Positions 1-8,509 of a stretch of DNA of 49,903 nt are shown here, one piece after another (position 1 is the stretch's first letter; each line of letters starts with the position of its first letter). The notes below the pieces were generated by a model. It was not told the DNA's origin. It worked only from the letters and a program-made list of their open reading frames with translations, and searched no databases. Made by a program: the position numbers and the translations under genes. The stretch covers positions 1-49,903 of the forward strand of contig CAZKUR010000023.1 of the NCBI GenBank assembly GCA_964556005.1, in the 5' to 3' direction. This stretch comes from CAZKUR01 sp964556005. Its GTDB lineage: Bacteria; Bacteroidota; Ignavibacteria; Ignavibacteriales; Ignavibacteriaceae.

Positions 1-216
1 GAAGATAAGACAAATCCATTTGATGAAAAAATAGAAAAAATGTGGATCCAGCAATGGTTGTTTTATGCAAATACTATGAGATATTCTGCGGCTATGACCG
101 GTGCACCGGATTACCAAGCTTTCAAACACGGTTGGTGGGACATGACAAAAAATATTGATGATATGAAAAATGCTATTGATGTGAAAGAAATGCTTAAAAA
201 TTATAAGAAGAAGTAA
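1..216 (+). CDS. C-terminal fragment of a probable HAO-like multiheme cytochrome c
   Basis: The frame is open from base 1 and ends at TAA 214-216, giving 71 residues; the start lies outside the window. The tail has the pattern MW-x(4)-W-x(3)-A near residues 14-24 and then GAPDY and HGWW, followed by a charged lysine-rich end. This W/Y/H-rich arrangement resembles the C-terminal helical part of hydroxylamine-oxidoreductase-like octaheme cytochromes. No CxxCH lies in the visible part, so the heme count is unknown. The family call is by resemblance only; another large periplasmic oxidoreductase is possible. Confidence 0.45.
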   Translation, partial: EDKTNPFDEKIEKMWIQQWLFYANTMRYSAAMTGAPDYQAFKHGWWDMTKNIDDMKNAIDVKEMLKNYKKK

Positions 217-264
217 GCTGTGAATTTATATGAAGCCCGTCATTTTTAGTTTGATTTCAAAATA

Positions 265-888
265 ATGATTGAAAATAAAAATCATTGGTACGACGGTTTA
301 TTTTATGATAAATTTATTGCTCCTAACCAGGATCATGCTTTTCGTATTGTTAAATCGTTAATAAAAGAAAATTCATCTGTGCTGGATGCCGGCTGCGGAA
401 CGGGCCGGCTGGCATTCCAGCTTGAAGATAAGTGCAGTAATATTACAGGTATTGATCTTTCCCAAAGAAATATCGACCTGGCGAATAAAAATCTTTCTAA
501 AAATTCCTCTCAAAAAATAATTTTTCATCATACCAATGTTAAAGATTTTTTAAGAGACAGTGAGAAACACTTCGATTATTCGGTTGTGTCGTATGTTATT
601 CATGAAGTAAATGAAAATAAAAGAGAAAACTTTTTAAGGTTACTTGCAGAAAAATCCGGGAAAGTAATTATTGTAGATTATCTTTACCCGCGTCCCCAAA
701 GTTTTTGGTCAATAATAAATGAAGCAGTTGAATTTGCTGCCGGACCTGATCATTACAGAAATTTTAAATCATATATTGCAGGAAAAGGAATTACAGGTCT
801 TGCGGAAAGATCCGGATTGAATATTTTTAAAGAAATTAAAAATGTTCCATCAACGACTCATGTTGTCGTGGCTGGTAAATTAAAGTAA
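265..888 (+). CDS. class I SAM-dependent methyltransferase
   Basis: This 207-residue protein has the glycine-rich motif I VLDAGCGTGRLAFQL at residues 39-53 and the acidic end of strand 2 in GIDLS, which bind S-adenosylmethionine. The substrate cannot be read from the sequence. No signal peptide or membrane segment is present, so it should be cytosolic. The gene starts about 50 bases after the cytochrome fragment, with no clear Shine-Dalgarno sequence (AT-rich leader), and is followed 44 bases later by the thioesterase gene. The three genes 265-1789 could be co-transcribed. Confidence 0.75.
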   Translation: MIENKNHWYDGLFYDKFIAPNQDHAFRIVKSLIKENSSVLDAGCGTGRLAFQLEDKCSNITGIDLSQRNIDLANKNLSKNSSQKIIFHHTNVKDFLRDSEKHFDYSVVSYVIHEVNENKRENFLRLLAEKSGKVIIVDYLYPRPQSFWSIINEAVEFAAGPDHYRNFKSYIAGKGITGLAERSGLNIFKEIKNVPSTTHVVVAGKLK

Positions 889-932
889 ACAATTTAATTC
901 AAAATGAATTTATCCAATAAAGGAGATTAATA

Positions 933-1400
933 ATGTTTTCAAAAGCAGTTCAGGATTTTTACCCGGAAGAATTAAGCTATTGCTACGGCTGCGGAAGATT
1001 AAATGAACACGGCCACCAAATAAAAAGCTATTGGGACGGCGACGAAACAGTTGCTCACTTTACTCCGGAGCCGTATCATATTGCAATTCCCGGCTATGTT
1101 TACGGCGGACTAATTGCTTCACTTATTGATTGCCATGGAACCGGATCGGCTGCACTTGCATCTTATCGTAATGAAAATAGAGATCCAGGTACCGAACCTG
1201 CATTCCGGTTCGTTACTGCATCTCTCCAAGTTGATTATCTACGCCCGACTCCTCTCGGTGTTGAACTTGAGATAAGAGGAAAAATTGTTGAGTTAAAAGG
1301 AAGAAAAGTAATTACTGAAATAACAGTATCGGCAAACGGTGAAGTAACGGCAAAAGGAAAAGTAGTTGCCGTTCAGATGCCGGAAAATTTCCTCAAATAA
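933..1400 (+). CDS. PaaI-family hotdog thioesterase
   Basis: The 155-residue protein fits the PaaI/4HBT hotdog fold: a GYVYGGLIASLIDCHG helix segment around residues 40-55, followed by beta strands such as VDYLRPTPLG. These enzymes hydrolyse acyl-CoA thioesters in the cytosol; the acyl group is unknown. An N-terminal CYGCG motif at residues 17-21 is common in this branch. An AGGAG at 921-925 sets the ATG at 933. It lies 26 bases before a NifX-family gene, one of two places in the window where a hotdog thioesterase and a NifX-like gene adjoin. Confidence 0.8.
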   Translation: MFSKAVQDFYPEELSYCYGCGRLNEHGHQIKSYWDGDETVAHFTPEPYHIAIPGYVYGGLIASLIDCHGTGSAALASYRNENRDPGTEPAFRFVTASLQVDYLRPTPLGVELEIRGKIVELKGRKVITEITVSANGEVTAKGKVVAVQMPENFLK

Positions 1401-1426
1401 ATAGATTTATAATAAAGGGAAGTATA

Positions 1427-1789
1427 ATGTTAATATTAATCGGTTCGGATGAAAATAATTTGCAAAGCCGGGTAGCAAAAAGATTCGGGCATGCAAATTT
1501 TTTCATCTTGTACAATACAGAAACAAAAAATTACGAAGCTTTTGAGAATAAAGATGAGGGACACAATCACGAAAACCTGAAGGCATTCCTTGATAAAGGT
1601 GTTGAAGCTTTTATCGTTGGAAATATAGGTCCGCATGCATTTGAAATAATTAATACACCAAGAAGCAAAGTATACCTTGCCCGGAAAATGAGTGTTTCGG
1701 AATCGATAGATAAATTCATATCGGGAGAATTAGAACATTTATCCGAACCAACGGTGAAAAGAAGCATTGGTCATGCCCATGAACATTAA
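1427..1789 (+). CDS. NifX/NifB-type cofactor-binding domain protein
   Basis: A 120-residue single-domain protein of the dinitrogenase iron-molybdenum cofactor family (Pfam NifX-type fold). Visible hallmarks are the AKRFGHANFFILYNTET segment near residues 17-33, the histidine loop GHNHE near 45-49, the FIVGNIGP strand-turn at about 62-69, and a His-rich tail HAHEH. Proteins of this fold bind Fe-S or Mo-containing clusters or cofactors. It is a close paralogue of the protein at 15940-16305, sharing GHANxxxxxNTETK and VGNIGPxAFEI. No nif structural genes are nearby, so an ORP-like metal-cluster role is likelier than nitrogenase assembly. Confidence 0.8.
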   Translation: MLILIGSDENNLQSRVAKRFGHANFFILYNTETKNYEAFENKDEGHNHENLKAFLDKGVEAFIVGNIGPHAFEIINTPRSKVYLARKMSVSESIDKFISGELEHLSEPTVKRSIGHAHEH

Positions 1790-1809
1790 TTGATTTATAT
1801 TATTTTGCC

Positions 1810-3051
1810 TCAAAACATCGGGGTTGGTACGGTACCCCATCCGTTTCCAGAAGGTGTATCCTGTATATGAAGAACTTTTCCGGTTTGAATATTTACATCT
1901 GCAAAGAAAAGAGGTTTACGTTTGATATTAATATCGAAATCATCATAGGGTGATGTTAGGTTTCCATTGTCCGGCGATATATCAATAAATATGATTCTTC
2001 TAACATGCATCGGATGACTATAAGCCCCCTTTTGTAAATTCATAAAATGACGTGTATGCATTCCCGATAAATGTGCAAACGGATGAAGAATATAGTCGCT
2101 TATCATTCCGATTGTTTTGTGTCGTTCGAAGAGTTTCCATTGGTTGCCCGTATTTGCAATCATTCCTTGCATCAGGTAATTGACGGGGATAAAGTACGCA
2201 AGGATACGATGGCGGAAGTTACCGGGCACTAAGTTGAGCTTCGAAGAGACAGTACTATCTTCGGTGACAATAGGAAGTAATTTTCTGGCAAAGTTTATAT
2301 CTTTAGGTGTAATTGTAATAACATCAACATTTCGAATTCGTTCTAACGGAAGATGGTGAACTGTGTAGATTCTTAGTGCAAATCCGCACCCAACTATTAT
2401 AATAACAAGTAGCAGAAAACCTACTGCTGATTTCCATATTTTAGTTTGCCGGTGCTGATTGAGATTTTTAATAAACACTCTTTCTATTGCACGGGGAATA
2501 AACATACCTGTTTTATTCATGTATGCTTTATAGCCCTCGCCAAAACGGTTAATCATCCTGCGTTCTTCATCTCTTGCAAGAACGTAATACAAAAAGAACA
2601 TAACTGCCAACAGAACAAGAGTCAGAAATCTCGGCCACATAACAGCAAGCCCAATTGCAGCTAACGAAAGCCCGGCATACTGCGGATGACGGATAAGAAC
2701 ATAGATTCCTTTCTTTGCTGTCCCCTTTTTCAGCAGCTTTCCAAGGTAAACTTGTATAGCACAAATGAAAAATATTAACATTCCGATTACGAACAGTACC
2801 GAACCTAAAATGCGGGTGATAATTAATATTTCATTTGGAGGAACAATCATATGCGGAAGAAAAAATGCGGTCAGCCAGCGAGTTAAATTCGATTGATTTA
2901 ATGCAAGTAAAAACGGGTTGAATACAGCGTAGAAAAAGAAAGCGAACGGGCTGATCATTATGATTATTTCAAATGCAACTATAAATGAAAGAAAAATTGC
3001 ACTGCCAGCCGACCATTTCTTAAAGATTTGATTTAAATTAGATTCCCGCAA
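1810..3051 (-). CDS. isoprenylcysteine carboxyl-methyltransferase-like membrane protein
   Basis: A 413-residue protein with several hydrophobic segments. Residues ~110-185 carry the ICMT/PEMT-type core: GIYVLIRHPQYAGL, then a hydrophobic helix, then DEERRMINRFGEGYKAYM, the usual SAM/substrate-binding end of this membrane methyltransferase family. The C-terminal ~200 residues after another membrane segment near 208-230 are not recognised and may lie outside the membrane. The start appears to be TTG (complement of 3049-3051) with an AAGG about seven bases upstream; the first ATG falls inside a membrane helix. The methylated substrate is unknown. Confidence 0.6.
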   Translation of the reverse strand: MRESNLNQIFKKWSAGSAIFLSFIVAFEIIIMISPFAFFFYAVFNPFLLALNQSNLTRWLTAFFLPHMIVPPNEILIITRILGSVLFVIGMLIFFICAIQVYLGKLLKKGTAKKGIYVLIRHPQYAGLSLAAIGLAVMWPRFLTLVLLAVMFFLYYVLARDEERRMINRFGEGYKAYMNKTGMFIPRAIERVFIKNLNQHRQTKIWKSAVGFLLLVIIIVGCGFALRIYTVHHLPLERIRNVDVITITPKDINFARKLLPIVTEDSTVSSKLNLVPGNFRHRILAYFIPVNYLMQGMIANTGNQWKLFERHKTIGMISDYILHPFAHLSGMHTRHFMNLQKGAYSHPMHVRRIIFIDISPDNGNLTSPYDDFDINIKRKPLFFADVNIQTGKVLHIQDTPSGNGWGTVPTPMF

Positions 3052-3100
3052 TTTATTACCTTATAGATTTAAATATCTTAAAAATCGAATAATAATTTTT

Positions 3101-3567
3101 TTACAATGTTGTATTCCCGCCGTCAACAGGTAAATATCCGCCTGTAATATAATCGGCATAATCGCTTGCAAACATTAGAGCAGCACCAGCAAGATCATCG
3201 GGCTGGCCTAATCTTCTCATCGGATTAGCAGCAGCCATCCTCTTTTTAGTTTCTTCGGGATGCCATGATGTAGCATCTGTCAAAGTTAAACCGGGTGCAA
3301 CNNNNNNNNNNNNNNNNNNNNNNNNNNNNNNNNNNNNNNNNNNNNNNNNNNNNNNNNNNNNNNNNNNNNNNNNNNNNNNNNNNNNNNNNNNNNNNNNNNN
3401 NTTCCGCCTTTTGCTCTAATTTCATCGACAACTTTCTTTGCTGCATCTTTGCTGTAATTATAGTTAACCGCTACGCTTGCCCCTTGTTCTGCAAATAATT
3501 TTGCGATTGCCGCCCCAATTCCGCGGCTGCTCCCCGTTATTAAAGCTATTCTATTTTCGAGCAACAT
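3101..3567 (-). CDS. short-chain dehydrogenase/reductase, broken by assembly gap
   Basis: The 5' part encodes the Rossmann start ALITGSSRGIGAAIA with the TGxxxGxG NAD(P)-binding motif; the 3' part encodes VAPGLTLTDA and the typical C-terminus DYITGGYLPVDGG of FabG-like SDRs. The catalytic Ser-Tyr-Lys region falls in the run of Ns and is missing. From the usual ~245-residue length, roughly 120 residues are unseen, more than 100 Ns would encode, and the two parts are not in frame across it. I place the start at ATG 3565-3567 because GGAGGAG lies just upstream; an ATG at 3585 is less supported. Confidence 0.8.
3302..3401. other. assembly gap of 100 Ns
   Basis: Exactly 100 unknown bases, the customary placeholder for a scaffold gap of unknown size. 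The flanking halves of the SDR gene suggest that about 350 bases may really be missing. Confidence 0.98.
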
Positions 3568-3596
3568 TACTCCTCCGAATTTCATTAAAATAGTTC

Positions 3597-3616
3597 AGTT
3601 ATTAGTAGTAATAACT
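3597..3616. promoter_or_regulatory. perfect inverted repeat upstream of the SDR gene, possible operator
   Basis: AGTTATTA-GTAG-TAATAACT has perfect 8-base arms. It lies about 30 bases before the chosen SDR start (3567, minus strand), where an operator for a dimeric repressor would sit. No regulator gene for it is visible beside it. Confidence 0.4.
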
Positions 3617-3937
3617 ATTTTAAATTATATGCAAATATAAAGGATATAAAAAGTAGAATCTATTCAAAAGATTACGGATGTTGTTCATCTTTGGTTCTCA
3701 GAAAAATATTAAGAAATAAAATCGGAACAGCTAATATGAAGACGGATATATCTGAAGAGGAATGAGAAGATATTTATTTAATTCGTGTTAAAAAAGTTTA
3801 TTTTAATATTACAAATCGAATATTTCATTTACTAATAATTATAACCGGGCCCATTCCATCAATAAAACATTTCAAGATTAGATGTTTTTAAGTTATTTTC
3901 AAACAATTGAAATAAAAACGATTTTAATCAAATCACT
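3617..3937. other. AT-rich intergenic region, no gene seen
   Basis: About 320 bases between the SDR operator-like repeat and the end of the MbfA-like gene. Stops are frequent in all frames and I see no RNA gene, no strong hairpin and no repeat shared with other parts of the window. It lies downstream of the leftward MbfA-like gene and upstream of the leftward SDR gene, so it should hold the SDR promoter. Confidence 0.5.
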
Positions 3938-4882
3938 CTAAGAAATTCCAATCAAAATACCGGATAGAAAAACAAGTATTCCGCCGACAACAACCTGGAA
4001 AACAGCGGTCCCAAGAGGAGTATCCATATATTTATTTCGAATCCATGCAATGGTAAATAATTCAATAAGCACCACGATTATTGCGACAGTAGTTGCAGTA
4101 TATACGTTGGAAATGAGATAAGGCAGCGTATGTCCAAGCCCTCCTAAAGTAGTCATCAATCCCGTAATTGCGCCGCGCATCCAGGGATGGCCCCGACCGG
4201 TTAAGGTACCGTCATCAGATAGCGCTTCGGCAAAACCCATACTTATACCTGCACCAATTGCAGCTGCAAGTCCAATAAGGAAAGTATAAAAACTATTATG
4301 TGTTGCAAATGCCGCCGCAAATAAAGGCGCTAATGTAGAAACGGAACCGTCCATTAAACCAACAAGACTTGGCTGAACAATCTGTAAAAGGAATAGACGT
4401 TTTTGTGCATCTTCCTCTGCATTCACATCTGCTGCGGCTTCCATAGTCTGTGCAGTATAAATATGCTTGCGTTCTTCATTGGCTAAGTCTCCAAGTAACT
4501 GTCTTATACCTGCATCGGTAGACTTTTTTGCAGCGGTCTCATAAAAACGTCTTGTTTCCAGTTCCATTTGTTCGGACATTTTTCTTGCCGAAGTAATTTT
4601 TAACGGACGAACACGCCATAATGGTTTTCTCTCAACAAATCCTCTAATATCCTGCCGTCGAATTAATGGAATATGTTCACCAAATTTACTACGGTAAAGC
4701 TCAAGCAAGCGATGCCTGTGGCCGTCTTCTTCTTTTCGCATTTCGATAAACTCGTTGGCCTGTTTGGGAAAGTTGTTCATCAATCCTTCGGCGACATCAT
4801 CATAAATTCGTGCATCTTCTTCTTCCAATGAAATCGCAAGTGCAAGTATTTCCTGTTCGTTGAGACTGCTGAATGTCCTCAT
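3938..4882 (-). CDS. mbfA: MbfA-type membrane-bound ferritin-like/VIT1 iron transporter
   Basis: A 314-residue two-domain protein. Residues ~1-145 form a ferritin-like (erythrin) four-helix domain with Glu/His pairs such as EEEDARIYDD, EEDGHRH, and NEERKHIY that would bind a di-iron site. Residues ~165-314 form a VIT1/CCC1-type membrane domain with several hydrophobic helices and the segment GLMDGSVSTLAPLFAAAFA. This domain order and length match MbfA, which exports iron from the cytosol in alphaproteobacteria. It stands alone. Function in this organism is inferred from architecture. Confidence 0.85.
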   Translation of the reverse strand: MRTFSSLNEQEILALAISLEEEDARIYDDVAEGLMNNFPKQANEFIEMRKEEDGHRHRLLELYRSKFGEHIPLIRRQDIRGFVERKPLWRVRPLKITSARKMSEQMELETRRFYETAAKKSTDAGIRQLLGDLANEERKHIYTAQTMEAAADVNAEEDAQKRLFLLQIVQPSLVGLMDGSVSTLAPLFAAAFATHNSFYTFLIGLAAAIGAGISMGFAEALSDDGTLTGRGHPWMRGAITGLMTTLGGLGHTLPYLISNVYTATTVAIIVVLIELFTIAWIRNKYMDTPLGTAVFQVVVGGILVFLSGILIGIS

Positions 4883-5084
4883 TTTTCCCTCTAAATATTT
4901 ATAAGATTTGCAGGTACAAATATAATTCTATTCTTTTAATAATTTTTTGTGTTCGATTAATTGAAAATAATATCGGGTTGGGGTTATATTACTTGGATGA
5001 GGAAAATATCTATTGAAAATTCTATAATTTTTATATTGCTTCAGCTAATCGTTTCATTCAAAAAAAAATTTTATTTCTTTAAAT

Positions 5085-7025
5085 TTAATTATTCCTCGAT
5101 AACGTCAATAATTTTTTAACTTCGGGCTCTTTGAAATAATTTTTATGACAATTTGAGCATTGATCAAGGTTTGGTTTATTTACCTGTTCTTTTCTTTGCT
5201 GATGACAACCGATGCATCTTTTATGCATCACATTGAAATAGCTACCTGCATATAAAAAATGTTTGGGCAAATTCAAAGTGTCAGCAATATTCATATCTTC
5301 TCGATGACAAACAAGACAGCCTATAGCACTGTTGACATTTTTAGGTAAGCCGGGTTTATGACAAATGATGCATGTTTTATTTTCCGGATGAAAGCCTGAG
5401 ATTTTCCTTTTCTGTGCAACCCAAACTTTATGCATTTCATGATTAAATATTAGTGTTTTCTCAAACATCTTCCTATGACATCTTGAGCATGGTGTTGACT
5501 TATCATTCGGCAGGGACATATGATGACATAATATGCATGAAGTATCTTTTCCCAGCATATTTTGATGCTTTAAATGCGGAAACTCAGTACTCATTCCCGG
5601 TTTATATGAATTGATAATTAGAATAGAGCGCATAGTATTCAATCCGGATGCCGGAACTACATTAATTTCCTTTTTGCTTTTATATTGAGGATACATAAGA
5701 ATAAAAGCAATAGGTAAAATAAAAACTCCGATTATAGTTGCTCGCTGCACACCGCTTTGGAGTGCAGTCTGCCAGACACGGGAGATGGAATCAAACGAAG
5801 CCATAAAAATTCCCTTGCTGATTTTATATACTTTCCATTGTTCGTCGAATATTGAAAAATTCTCTGCAACAAATAAAAACACAAGTATTGCTGCGGCAAT
5901 AGCTCCGATACTTAGCGACCACTCGGTTAATGATGGAAAATACACTGCGCCTGCATCACGAAAATAACCGATAATGCCTACATCAACTCTGTTTAAGGCA
6001 AGACCGAAAGATGCGGAAAATGCTGCCGTGCCTAATCCATAAGGTGACCGCCTGCTTCTTTTGTTAATTACCAATAAGACCGGTAGAACAGCGGTAAGAA
6101 ATAATTCAATAACATATAACCAGCTTTCCCAAGTCCCGGCGAACAAAGTGCCCCAAAGGTTTAACCTAAAAAGATCGTAGATTTTTAATATTAAATAAAC
6201 TCCCAAAAGTGAAGCTCCTATAATGCTTAATGAACTCAACATCGGCATATCTTTTCCGTATTCTCTAACAGGAGTACTTTCGGCATTTTTATTTAAGATA
6301 CATACAGGTGCTTTACCGTTAGTGTGTTCGCCAAACAGTGATACCGGGTTATATAATTTTGCATATAAAATTTTGACGAGGATAATGAACATTATCCCGC
6401 AGCCGGCGGCAGAAGTAAAAAAGTAAACAGGAAGATAAGATGAATACCACAATTTGAATAAACGGTATGGTGTAATTAAAAATAATGAGCCTAATGAAGA
6501 ATGATGAAGAGTAGAAAGTGTTATTCCTATTATAACTACTCCGATAGCGATTTTGTGTAAGAAATGAACCGTTTTTTTGAAGCGGAACTTTTCAAGAATA
6601 TTCGGCATTAGTTCAATAAATGTTACGGAAAAGTAAAGCATTACACACCAGAAAACTTCAAACAGGAAAGAATGCTCATTCCACATAATTAGCGGATGCC
6701 AAAAACGATAGGGCAGTCCAATATCAAACAACAGAGCAAAACATGAAGAACCATATCCCAAAAAGGCAACAAGTATTGCCGGCTTAACAAGAGGTTTGAA
6801 TTTTTCAATTTTTAATACATAAACAAAAAACCCAATTGTAAAACCGCAGGTTGACAGCGCCACCCCGGCAACCATATTTAAAACTTTCCACAATCCCCAC
6901 GGTACTGCATCGGTCAAATTTGTTGTTGCACCTAATCCGAACCACAACCGCAAAATTGCCGCAACTATTCCGAAGAATACAAAAAACCACAAAATATCTT
7001 TTAAAGTTCTGGCTTTATTGAACAT
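5085..7025 (-). CDS. NrfD/HybB-type quinone subunit fused to a six-heme cytochrome c domain
   Basis: A 646-residue fusion. Residues ~1-440 are a multi-helix NrfD/PsrC/HybB-type membrane subunit (for example AVPWGLWKVLNMVAGVALS near 40-58 and YRFWHPLIMWNEHSFLFEVFW), which exchanges electrons with quinone. After a helix near 425-445, the C-terminal ~190 residues carry six CxxCH heme sites: CILCH, CSRCH, CIICH, CLVCH, CIGCH and CSNCH, plus spaced histidines that could be distal ligands. In Hmc and Dsr complexes these are separate polypeptides. Heme attachment requires the tail to be periplasmic. Its start overlaps the end of the FeS gene by 11 bases. Confidence 0.88.
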   Translation of the reverse strand: MFNKARTLKDILWFFVFFGIVAAILRLWFGLGATTNLTDAVPWGLWKVLNMVAGVALSTCGFTIGFFVYVLKIEKFKPLVKPAILVAFLGYGSSCFALLFDIGLPYRFWHPLIMWNEHSFLFEVFWCVMLYFSVTFIELMPNILEKFRFKKTVHFLHKIAIGVVIIGITLSTLHHSSLGSLFLITPYRLFKLWYSSYLPVYFFTSAAGCGIMFIILVKILYAKLYNPVSLFGEHTNGKAPVCILNKNAESTPVREYGKDMPMLSSLSIIGASLLGVYLILKIYDLFRLNLWGTLFAGTWESWLYVIELFLTAVLPVLLVINKRSRRSPYGLGTAAFSASFGLALNRVDVGIIGYFRDAGAVYFPSLTEWSLSIGAIAAAILVFLFVAENFSIFDEQWKVYKISKGIFMASFDSISRVWQTALQSGVQRATIIGVFILPIAFILMYPQYKSKKEINVVPASGLNTMRSILIINSYKPGMSTEFPHLKHQNMLGKDTSCILCHHMSLPNDKSTPCSRCHRKMFEKTLIFNHEMHKVWVAQKRKISGFHPENKTCIICHKPGLPKNVNSAIGCLVCHREDMNIADTLNLPKHFLYAGSYFNVMHKRCIGCHQQRKEQVNKPNLDQCSNCHKNYFKEPEVKKLLTLSRNN

Positions 7026-7809
7026 TACTCTTCACTTTTTCTTTTTTTGTTTGTTTTTTTATTTTTCCATTTTCAGCGGCTAATTCATTCTTTCTTTTAA
7101 CCAGCCAATTTAATCCGATAAGAAATCCGCCGACGGTCAAACCAATAACAGGTGTTTTTTCAATCAGAGGTTCAGTATGCTGTGGAACGGGAGTTACTGC
7201 ATTATTCGGCCAGCCCATTTTTGCAATATCAACATCGGAAATAAATAACACGGAAGTTCCGCCGTATTCTTTTTGTCCCCAAATACGATTCAAGTATTTA
7301 TCCCGGTTATTATTTATTATTGAACGGGCATGTTTTAATAATTTATTCCTGTCTCCGAAAATAATTGCTTTTTGAGGACAAGCTTGTACACAGGCAGGTA
7401 GTTTATTTTCTTTAATTCTATCATAACACATATTACATTTTTTCATAAAAGGTTTTGTCTCGTTCCATTCATAACGTGGAATATGAAACGGACATGCAAG
7501 CATACAATAACGGCATCCTATACATTTATCGGGATCGTAAATTACCGGGCCTTCTTTAGTTTTAGTTATTCCACCGACAATGCAAGCAGAGACACAAGCC
7601 GGGTCTAAACAATGCATACAGCTGTATCTTGCAAAATGTCCCGCATCAATTTTATTTATGCTGAGAAGCCTGTCGGCAGATAAACCGTCTCTTGATGTCT
7701 CTCGGTCGAAATATGACTTTTCAAGATTGAGATTATTTTTTTCGATACAAGCTGCTACACATTTTTCGCATCCTATACATTTTGTAACGTCGACTAAAAT
7801 AGCATCCAT
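7015..7809 (-). CDS. four-cluster ferredoxin subunit without Tat signal (HmcB/DsrO/HybA-like)
   Basis: A 264-residue electron-transfer subunit with four cysteine groups: CIGCEKCVAAC, CMHCLDPACVSAC, CIGCRYCMLACP and CNMC with KLPACVQACP, enough for four [4Fe-4S] clusters. A hydrophobic segment near residues 224-240 (VIGLTVGGFLIGLNWLV) is a C-terminal anchor as in HybA. Unlike its paralogue at 22313 it begins directly at the first cluster, with no Tat peptide. The start is fixed by GGAGG upstream and a TAATG overlap with the preceding gene. It should pass electrons between the HdrD/NarI pair and the NrfD fusion. Confidence 0.88.
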   Translation of the reverse strand: MDAILVDVTKCIGCEKCVAACIEKNNLNLEKSYFDRETSRDGLSADRLLSINKIDAGHFARYSCMHCLDPACVSACIVGGITKTKEGPVIYDPDKCIGCRYCMLACPFHIPRYEWNETKPFMKKCNMCYDRIKENKLPACVQACPQKAIIFGDRNKLLKHARSIINNNRDKYLNRIWGQKEYGGTSVLFISDVDIAKMGWPNNAVTPVPQHTEPLIEKTPVIGLTVGGFLIGLNWLVKRKNELAAENGKIKKQTKKEKVKSNVQ

Positions 7810-8507
7810 TATACCTTCGCCTCCTTTCCAAACAAAGCTTCGGCAATCTTATCGCCTGCTCCGGGTTTTAACTGCCAGTGAACCTGAGACAATCTATCAA
7901 AGAAATAAAGGACTATGTGAGAAAGCTTAGTAAACGGAATAACAATAAATAAAGCTTCCGCACTAAGAACATGAATCAACATTGCTGTATCCCAGGGAAA
8001 AGGGTTGAAAGCAGGATGACCGGCAAAAAAACCGAAGAGAAAAGGAAGCAGAACCATTATCAATAAAATATAATCCGATTTTTTACTCATCTCTCTCTGG
8101 CGTCTTATAAATATTCTGCAGGCAATGAGAATCAATATACATGCGATTGTAATCAATGTAAGTATGTCGGCCAAAGCTCTGCCGATTGACGGAAGATTAA
8201 CTCCTAAATAACTTTCCCATAATACGATATGGTCAATAAAAAAGACTGAAACCATAATTGCCGCTACATGAAAAATAAAAGATACGGTTGAGAAAATTCT
8301 TGTCCCTTTTATTAAATGTTTGACAGGTACAATCCATGAAAACATATCGAAAAAAATTTTTTTCCATGAAACATTTTTAAGTCGTTTTCCCTTCGAAATA
8401 AAAATCGAATAAAATTGAATTATAAAATGTCTTGCTAATCCCAGAATCATGATTAAAAAAGTAAACGCAAATAAAGGACCTTTTGCAAAGTCGATCCATT
8501 GTTCCAT
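7809..8507 (-). CDS. NarI/DsrM-like heme b membrane subunit
   Basis: A 232-residue membrane protein with about five hydrophobic helices, similar in size to the cytochrome b subunits NarI, HmcE and DsrM. Histidines within helices (FHVAAIMVSVFFIDH near residues 79-93; MLIHVLSAEA and KLSHIVLYFFDRLSQVH near 176-214) are candidates for heme b ligands. It would oxidise or reduce menaquinone and serve the HdrD-like partner. It starts two bases after that gene and overlaps the FeS gene by one base, so the four genes are translationally linked. Confidence 0.82.
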   Translation of the reverse strand: MEQWIDFAKGPLFAFTFLIMILGLARHFIIQFYSIFISKGKRLKNVSWKKIFFDMFSWIVPVKHLIKGTRIFSTVSFIFHVAAIMVSVFFIDHIVLWESYLGVNLPSIGRALADILTLITIACILILIACRIFIRRQREMSKKSDYILLIMVLLPFLFGFFAGHPAFNPFPWDTAMLIHVLSAEALFIVIPFTKLSHIVLYFFDRLSQVHWQLKPGAGDKIAEALFGKEAKV

Positions 8508-8509
8508 AT

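Noticed and set aside
1436..1767. Small minus-strand frames over the NifX gene at 1427
   Set aside because: They are shadows of the plus-strand NifX gene with no ribosome site or domain.
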